DNA of 64,000 nucleotides from positions 62,001 to 126,000 of the forward strand of contig JBLIEQ010000006.1 in assembly GCA_047633175.1 (NCBI GenBank), written 5' to 3'. This document shows, one piece after another, positions 60,225 to 64,000 of the stretch. The position numbers were made by a program, and so were the translations under genes. How positions within the stretch are numbered: position 1 is the stretch's first letter; each line of letters opens with the position of its first letter. This stretch comes from Motiliproteus sp047633175. GTDB taxonomy: Bacteria > Pseudomonadota > Gammaproteobacteria > Pseudomonadales > Balneatricaceae. Under the pieces are notes generated by a model. The model saw only the letters and a program-made list of their open reading frames with translations, was not told where the DNA came from and did not search any database.

Positions 60225-60477
60225 AGGGGGAGTAACCTTTTACTTCCAACAACTAATAGGAATAGAGCCAATTTATCGTCCCCTGAATTAAAACGACTGT
60301 TTAAATTCTAATCATTAAGTCGAAGCATTCTGTCCCGGATACTCCTACTCTTACTCTTCATTACTCTTCATTACTCGATGGCACGTAAGCCGCATTGAGC
60401 CTCAAGGGTTCATAGCTCCATCTGCTCGGATGCAACGTTGTAATTAATTGTTTCTACCGGCATTGAAGGAGTCTTGT

Positions 60478-62787
60478 ATGCTCAAATCCGGCCATAAGAT
60501 TGTTATTTCCGTCGCCACAACCCTCGTTTTGATCACCACGCCCGCCCTGGGGCAGGAGAAAACAAACCCCTCCAGGATCCTGGGCTTGAGCGCTCCTTTC
60601 ACACTCGAGGAACTACCCGCGGGCCGGATACGACAGCGTCTGGAGCGCTTGCCGACCAGGGCTCGGCAGCGTGCCCTGGCCTGGCTGCATCGCTTCGATT
60701 TCACGGAACGGGATCTGGAACAGCTGCAGGTCGACCAGGACGGAGGCATCTTCTACGCAGATACCCACACCCCGGCGCCGGTGGCCAATGAACCTGCGGC
60801 ACCCGCCATCGAACTCGGCGCGGCGGATGATCCCTTTACGCTGCACAGTCATCCGGGCGCGGCCAGGGTCCTGTTTCTCGATTTCGACGGCCATGCGCTC
60901 AGTGGTACCGCCTGGAACGGCGGACTGGCCGACCCGCTGTACGCCCGTCCCTATGATCTTGACAACACCCCGCTGCTCTTTTCAGCGGATGAGCGCAACC
61001 GTATCGCCGAGATCTGGCACCGGGTCGCCGAAGACCTGGCCCCCTTCGATATCGACGTCACAACGGAAGCTCCCGCCATCTTCGGGCCCTATACCGGGCA
61101 TGTACTGGTCACCCACTCCACCGACCAAAACGGCAATGCCATGCCCTATTCCTATGCGGGGGGTGTCGCCTATGTGGGTGTCTTCGGTCAGAGCTACTAC
61201 AGCAACTACACACCAGCGCTGGTCTATTACAATAATCTGGGGGCGGGCTATGCCCCCTATGTCGCCGAAGCCGCCGCCCACGAGTTTGGTCACAACCTCG
61301 GCCTGTCACACGACGGCACCAGTACCGAGAGTTATTATACCGGCCACGGCAGCGACAGCAGCCTGGTCTCCTGGGCACCGATCATGGGTGTCGGCTACTA
61401 CAAGAATGTCACCCAGTGGAGTAACGGCGACTACCCAGATGCCAACAATAGCCAGGATGACATGGCTATTATCAGTGGCATGCTGGGCTACGACTTCGAC
61501 GATCATGGCGATAGCCTGACCACGTCGACGCCGCTGCTGAGCGACGCCGGCGGCAACATCATCGCCAGCAATCCGGAAACGGATCCCAGCAACAGTTACG
61601 GCGACAACAAGGGTGTTCTCGAGCGCCGTAACGATGTCGATATCTTTAGTTTCAGCACCGGCGGAGGATCGGTCAGCCTCCGCGTGAATCCGGCCTGGGA
61701 TGCCTTTAGCCGCACCCAGCGTCGGGGAGCCAACCTGGATCTTCGGGCCAACCTCTATGACGCGGCGGGCCGCCTGCTCGCCAGCGATGATCCGGGCAAC
61801 GACACCGGTGCCCGGTTTGATCTGACCCTGGCGGCGGGAACCTACTACCTCTCTGTCGCCGGGGTAGGTAACGGCAATTACAGCGACTATGCCAGCCTCG
61901 GCCAGTATTTTATCCAGGGCACCCTGCCACCGGAGTCGGTCGATACCACCGCGCCAAACCCCGACCCTATGTCCTGGCAAGTGCTGCCGCTGGCGACCGG
62001 GCGTCACAGCCTGACCATGACCGCCACCACTGCCCGCGATGATTCAGGGTCCGCGGTGCAGTACTATTTCCAGTGTGCCACCGACAATTGCGCCCACAGT
62101 GGCTGGCAGAACGGCACCGGCTATGCCCCCGTCAATCTGCTGGAAAATACGCTCTACGGCTTCAGGATCAAGGCGCGGGATAGCGCCGGTAACGAGACTC
62201 GGCTATCGACGCTGGCTACCGTAACCACGGCCGCCAACCGCCTGCCGCTCGCCGGTGACGACAGTGCCAGCGTCAGTGCCGGTGGCTCGGTCCTGATCGC
62301 GGTGCTCGACAACGACAGCGATGCCGATGGTGACCGCCTCAGCATCGTCGGGCTCAGCCCGCCGGGCCATGGCAGTGCCAGCCACGATGGCGCTCAGATC
62401 ACCTATCGTCCGGCGGCAGGGTTCGAGGGTGCTGACCGCTTTAGCTACGAGATCGACGACGGTCAGGGGGGACGTGCGTCGGCCGATGTCAGCATCAGCG
62501 TCATCGCGACCCACACCAACAGCGCACCAGTGGCCAACGCGGATAGCGCCACCGTAAGCTATCGGGGCACGGTGGTTATCGACGTCCTCGCCAATGACCA
62601 GGATCCCGATGGCGACCCGCTCACCATCACTGCGGTCACCCAGGGAAGAAAAGGAAGCGTGTCGATCACCGACGGCAAGATCACCTACGTCAATACCCGG
62701 CGCCGCAATAGAGATAAATTCACCTATACAATCAGTGACGGTAGCCGTACGGACCGTGCGACGGTATCGGTGTTTATCCAGCGCTGA
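60478..62787 (+). CDS. Secreted zinc metalloprotease with PPC and Ig-like repeats
   Basis: A 769-residue exported protein from ATG 60478 (GGAG site). The signal peptide ends near TTPALGQEK. A propeptide-like section runs to about residue 120. The catalytic domain has the metzincin motif HEFGHNLGLSH (H268, E269, H272, H278). A PPC-type beta-domain (about 385-480, DVDIFSFSTGGGSVSLRV ... GTYYLSVAGVG) follows, an FN3-like domain (about 505-590), then two cadherin/tandem-95-like repeats (ADDSASVSAGGS and ADSATVSYRGTV, each with VLANDxDxDGD-type calcium sites). The mature enzyme is probably extracellular, perhaps type II secreted. The nearest upstream ORF is the FNR-driven microprotein, 406 bases away, beyond repeats. 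Confidence 0.9.
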   Translation: MLKSGHKIVISVATTLVLITTPALGQEKTNPSRILGLSAPFTLEELPAGRIRQRLERLPTRARQRALAWLHRFDFTERDLEQLQVDQDGGIFYADTHTPAPVANEPAAPAIELGAADDPFTLHSHPGAARVLFLDFDGHALSGTAWNGGLADPLYARPYDLDNTPLLFSADERNRIAEIWHRVAEDLAPFDIDVTTEAPAIFGPYTGHVLVTHSTDQNGNAMPYSYAGGVAYVGVFGQSYYSNYTPALVYYNNLGAGYAPYVAEAAAHEFGHNLGLSHDGTSTESYYTGHGSDSSLVSWAPIMGVGYYKNVTQWSNGDYPDANNSQDDMAIISGMLGYDFDDHGDSLTTSTPLLSDAGGNIIASNPETDPSNSYGDNKGVLERRNDVDIFSFSTGGGSVSLRVNPAWDAFSRTQRRGANLDLRANLYDAAGRLLASDDPGNDTGARFDLTLAAGTYYLSVAGVGNGNYSDYASLGQYFIQGTLPPESVDTTAPNPDPMSWQVLPLATGRHSLTMTATTARDDSGSAVQYYFQCATDNCAHSGWQNGTGYAPVNLLENTLYGFRIKARDSAGNETRLSTLATVTTAANRLPLAGDDSASVSAGGSVLIAVLDNDSDADGDRLSIVGLSPPGHGSASHDGAQITYRPAAGFEGADRFSYEIDDGQGGRASADVSISVIATHTNSAPVANADSATVSYRGTVVIDVLANDQDPDGDPLTITAVTQGRKGSVSITDGKITYVNTRRRNRDKFTYTISDGSRTDRATVSVFIQR

Positions 62788-62815
62788 TTTTTTGTGGGTT
62801 AGAAAAAGGAGGAGG

Positions 62816-62862
62816 AAAAGGGGACATATTTATTTTTAAAAAATAAATATGTCCCCTTTTTT
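62816..62862 (+). terminator. Long perfect hairpin and U-run after the metalloprotease gene
   Basis: AAAAGGGGACATATTTATTT at 62816 starts a stem of about 22 bp that pairs perfectly with the arm ending at 62860. T residues follow to 62862. The GGGGACATATTTATTTT core is also a dispersed palindrome type in marine genomes, so it may be a mobile remnant used as a terminator. Confidence 0.75.
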
Positions 62863-62926
62863 TGTAGGTTAGGCAGCGTCCGTTCCCTACGGACTTGCTG
62901 CACTTCCCACATCCCTGTGGGTCGGC

Positions 62927-63364
62927 TTAAGCCTGACGGTTTTTTTGGGCAAGCACCCAGCGAGTGCCAAAGGTGCCGACCACAAAGGCACCCAGGGTAA
63001 TAAGTATATTCGGGCTGGCGAAGCTCAGTGAGGTGATCAGCGGGCCGGGGCAGTAGCCTGCAAGGCCCCAGCCGATGCCGAAGATGATGCCGCCGATAAC
63101 GATCCGCTTATCAATAGTGCTCTTCGAGGGGAGACGAAAAAATTCGCCGAACAGCGGGCGCTCACGCTTGAGAATAACTGGTGTAAGCAGGGCATTAACT
63201 GCCAGGCCGCCCGCCATTACGAGGGCGAGCGATGGGTCCCAGCTTCCAAAGATATCCAAAAAGTTCAGCACCTTAGCCGGGTCGATCATTTGGGATAGCG
63301 CCAGCCCAAAACCAAACAGGGTACCGGCGGCGAGGGTGGCTAACAGACGATTCAAAGTAGACAT
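62927..63364 (-). CDS. YeeE/YedE-family (DUF6691-like) membrane protein
   Basis: A 145-residue inner-membrane protein with four helices. It carries the NFLDIFGSWDPSLALVMAGG block and the hallmark GYCPGP motif, whose Cys is the thiosulfate- or persulfide-handling residue in YeeE/PmpB-like half-transporters. It begins with the ATG that overlaps the stop of the partner gene by one base (TAATG), so the two halves are made together. Probable role: import or export of sulfur species such as thiosulfate. The substrate is not known from sequence. Confidence 0.9.
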   Translation of the reverse strand: MSTLNRLLATLAAGTLFGFGLALSQMIDPAKVLNFLDIFGSWDPSLALVMAGGLAVNALLTPVILKRERPLFGEFFRLPSKSTIDKRIVIGGIIFGIGWGLAGYCPGPLITSLSFASPNILITLGAFVVGTFGTRWVLAQKNRQA

Positions 63365-63807
63365 TACACCGCTCCCAATAGATGACGAACGCTATAGACA
63401 GTCACCAACGCACTGCCCATAAAGCAGAGTGTGGCGATTAACGAGCGGGGACTGCGCCGGGCCAGACCGCAAATACCGTGCCCGCTGGTGCAGCCACTCC
63501 CTATTTGAGTACCGATCCCGACCAGGAGGCCGCCGATGATGAGGATCGGCGTATCGGCCACGGCCTGGATATGCGAAACCCCGACACCCAGCCCTAACCC
63601 TTGATAAATAAAGCCGCCGAGTATAAGTCCCAGCACGAAGACCAACCGCCAGCTGAGACTGTTTTTCTCTTCCGGGTAGATAATGCCGCCGGCGATGCCT
63701 GAGATGCCCGCGATACGCCCCTGAACCAGTAACAACATGGCGGCTGCCAAGCCGATCAGGGCACCACCCAACAGGGCTGACACCGGTGTAAAATTAATAA
63801 TAGTCAT
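63364..63807 (-). CDS. YeeE/YedE-family membrane protein, partner half
   Basis: A 147-residue inner-membrane protein with the GSGCTSGHGICGLARRSPRS motif, the YeeE signature with the functional Cys. Helix segments are SALLGGALIGLAAAMLLL, LVFVLGLILGGFIYQGLG and a C-terminal stretch. It forms the first half of a split YeeE transporter (PmpA-like), translated just before the second half. An ArsR/BigR-type regulator or a sulfur dioxygenase gene often accompanies this pair; none is seen in the window, although the gene to the right is not identified. Confidence 0.9.
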   Translation of the reverse strand: MTIINFTPVSALLGGALIGLAAAMLLLVQGRIAGISGIAGGIIYPEEKNSLSWRLVFVLGLILGGFIYQGLGLGVGVSHIQAVADTPILIIGGLLVGIGTQIGSGCTSGHGICGLARRSPRSLIATLCFMGSALVTVYSVRHLLGAV

Positions 63808-63815
63808 AAGCAGAT

Positions 63816-63831
63816 CTCAGAATGTTCTGAG
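63816..63831 (-). promoter_or_regulatory. Palindrome upstream of the YeeE/YedE pair
   Basis: CTCAGAA-TG-TTCTGAG is a perfect 7-bp inverted repeat nine bases upstream of the start codon, and could be an operator. Its position overlaps the expected ribosome site, so a hairpin blocking translation is also possible. Confidence 0.4.
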
Positions 63832-63939
63832 CCCTTTGTAAGGCTCGCCAATGATCAAAAGTTAGTTTGAACGTGCATTCCTCCCTTTATATAGCTTAAA
63901 CACAAACAATAGTTTCGTTGCCCTTAAGGGGGACTGGTC

Positions 63940-64000
63940 ATGCGCTTGGTTCTACTTTCAGAGCCTCGTAGGCGTCGAATTGTGACAGGAATACTTGGCC
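63940..64000 (+). CDS. Unidentified partial ORF running off the end
   Basis: An ATG at 63940 with AAGGGGG ten bases upstream opens a frame that is still open at the end (MRLVLLSEPRRRRIVTGILG). The start resembles exported M23 peptidases of pseudomonads in having a short basic N terminus, but this is a weak analogy. Function is not known. Confidence 0.4.
   Translation, partial: MRLVLLSEPRRRRIVTGILG

Noticed and set aside
60430..60450. TTGTAATTAATTGTTT before the metalloprotease gene as a HexR operator
   Set aside because: Only one half-site is present; the palindrome does not complete.

Overview
The window reads as chromosome of a marine-type gammaproteobacterium, probably Oceanospirillales-like and related to pseudomonads. 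Supports are a CydABX bd oxidase with CydX, YfhL-type ferredoxin next to coaD, HexR, UbiK next to comM/yifB and glnK-amtB, rep beside an EAL protein, and a bacterial RIO1 kinase. Coding DNA is moderately GC-rich and densely packed on both strands. There are no rRNA or tRNA genes, no CRISPR array, no prophage and no intact insertion sequence. The spaces between genes are heavily seeded with short palindromic repeats and MITE-like elements.

Layout. 1-5.3 kb: end of ettA, RIO1 kinase, cold-shock protein with a long leader, DsbA-like protein, DUF501 protein, a 542 bp MITE-like element, yfhL and coaD. 5.3-8.3 kb: M48 lipoprotein, two copies of a second MITE family around a small ORF, and hexR. 8.4-16.5 kb: a four-gene minus-strand locus with tandemly duplicated TonB receptors, a periplasmic binding protein and a BarA/GacS-like hybrid kinase. 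16.7-23.9 kb: YeeZ-like dehydratase, recG, rep, and an EAL protein with a degenerate GGDEF domain. 23.9-25.9 kb: an AT-richer patch with a di-haem peroxidase-like protein. 25.9-29.8 kb: comM, ubiK and the nitrogen operon glnK-amtB with a sigma-54 promoter and NtrC site. 29.9-37.7 kb: cydDC, a divergent sigma-54 activator, and cydABX with a strong sigma-54 promoter match upstream of cydA. 37.7-43.1 kb: second MITE copy, CHASE-PAS-GGDEF cyclase, topB. 43.1-47 kb: modABC and an AEC transporter. 47.4-50 kb: PepSY protein, PhoP-like regulator and PhoQ-like kinase. 50-53.8 kb: glycine-zipper protein, DUF2892 protein, porin, Crp/Fnr regulator. 54-59.4 kb: ilvD, trmB, NSS transporter, leucine-dehydrogenase-type enzyme. 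59.4-64 kb: an FNR-box promoter before a 25-residue Cys-rich microprotein, a secreted zinc metalloprotease, a YeeE/YedE pair, and an unidentified ORF running off the end.

How the parts work together. The cyd cluster looks self-contained: oxidase (cydABX), maturation exporter (cydDC) and a candidate dedicated sigma-54 activator with a Cys/His-rich PAS region. The TonB-TonB-binding protein-kinase group looks like a sensory or uptake locus for an unknown ligand. The least described items are the FNR-driven microprotein, the sigma-54 wiring of bd oxidase, the kinase gene with no ordinary start codon, and the repeat families that repeatedly abut stop codons.
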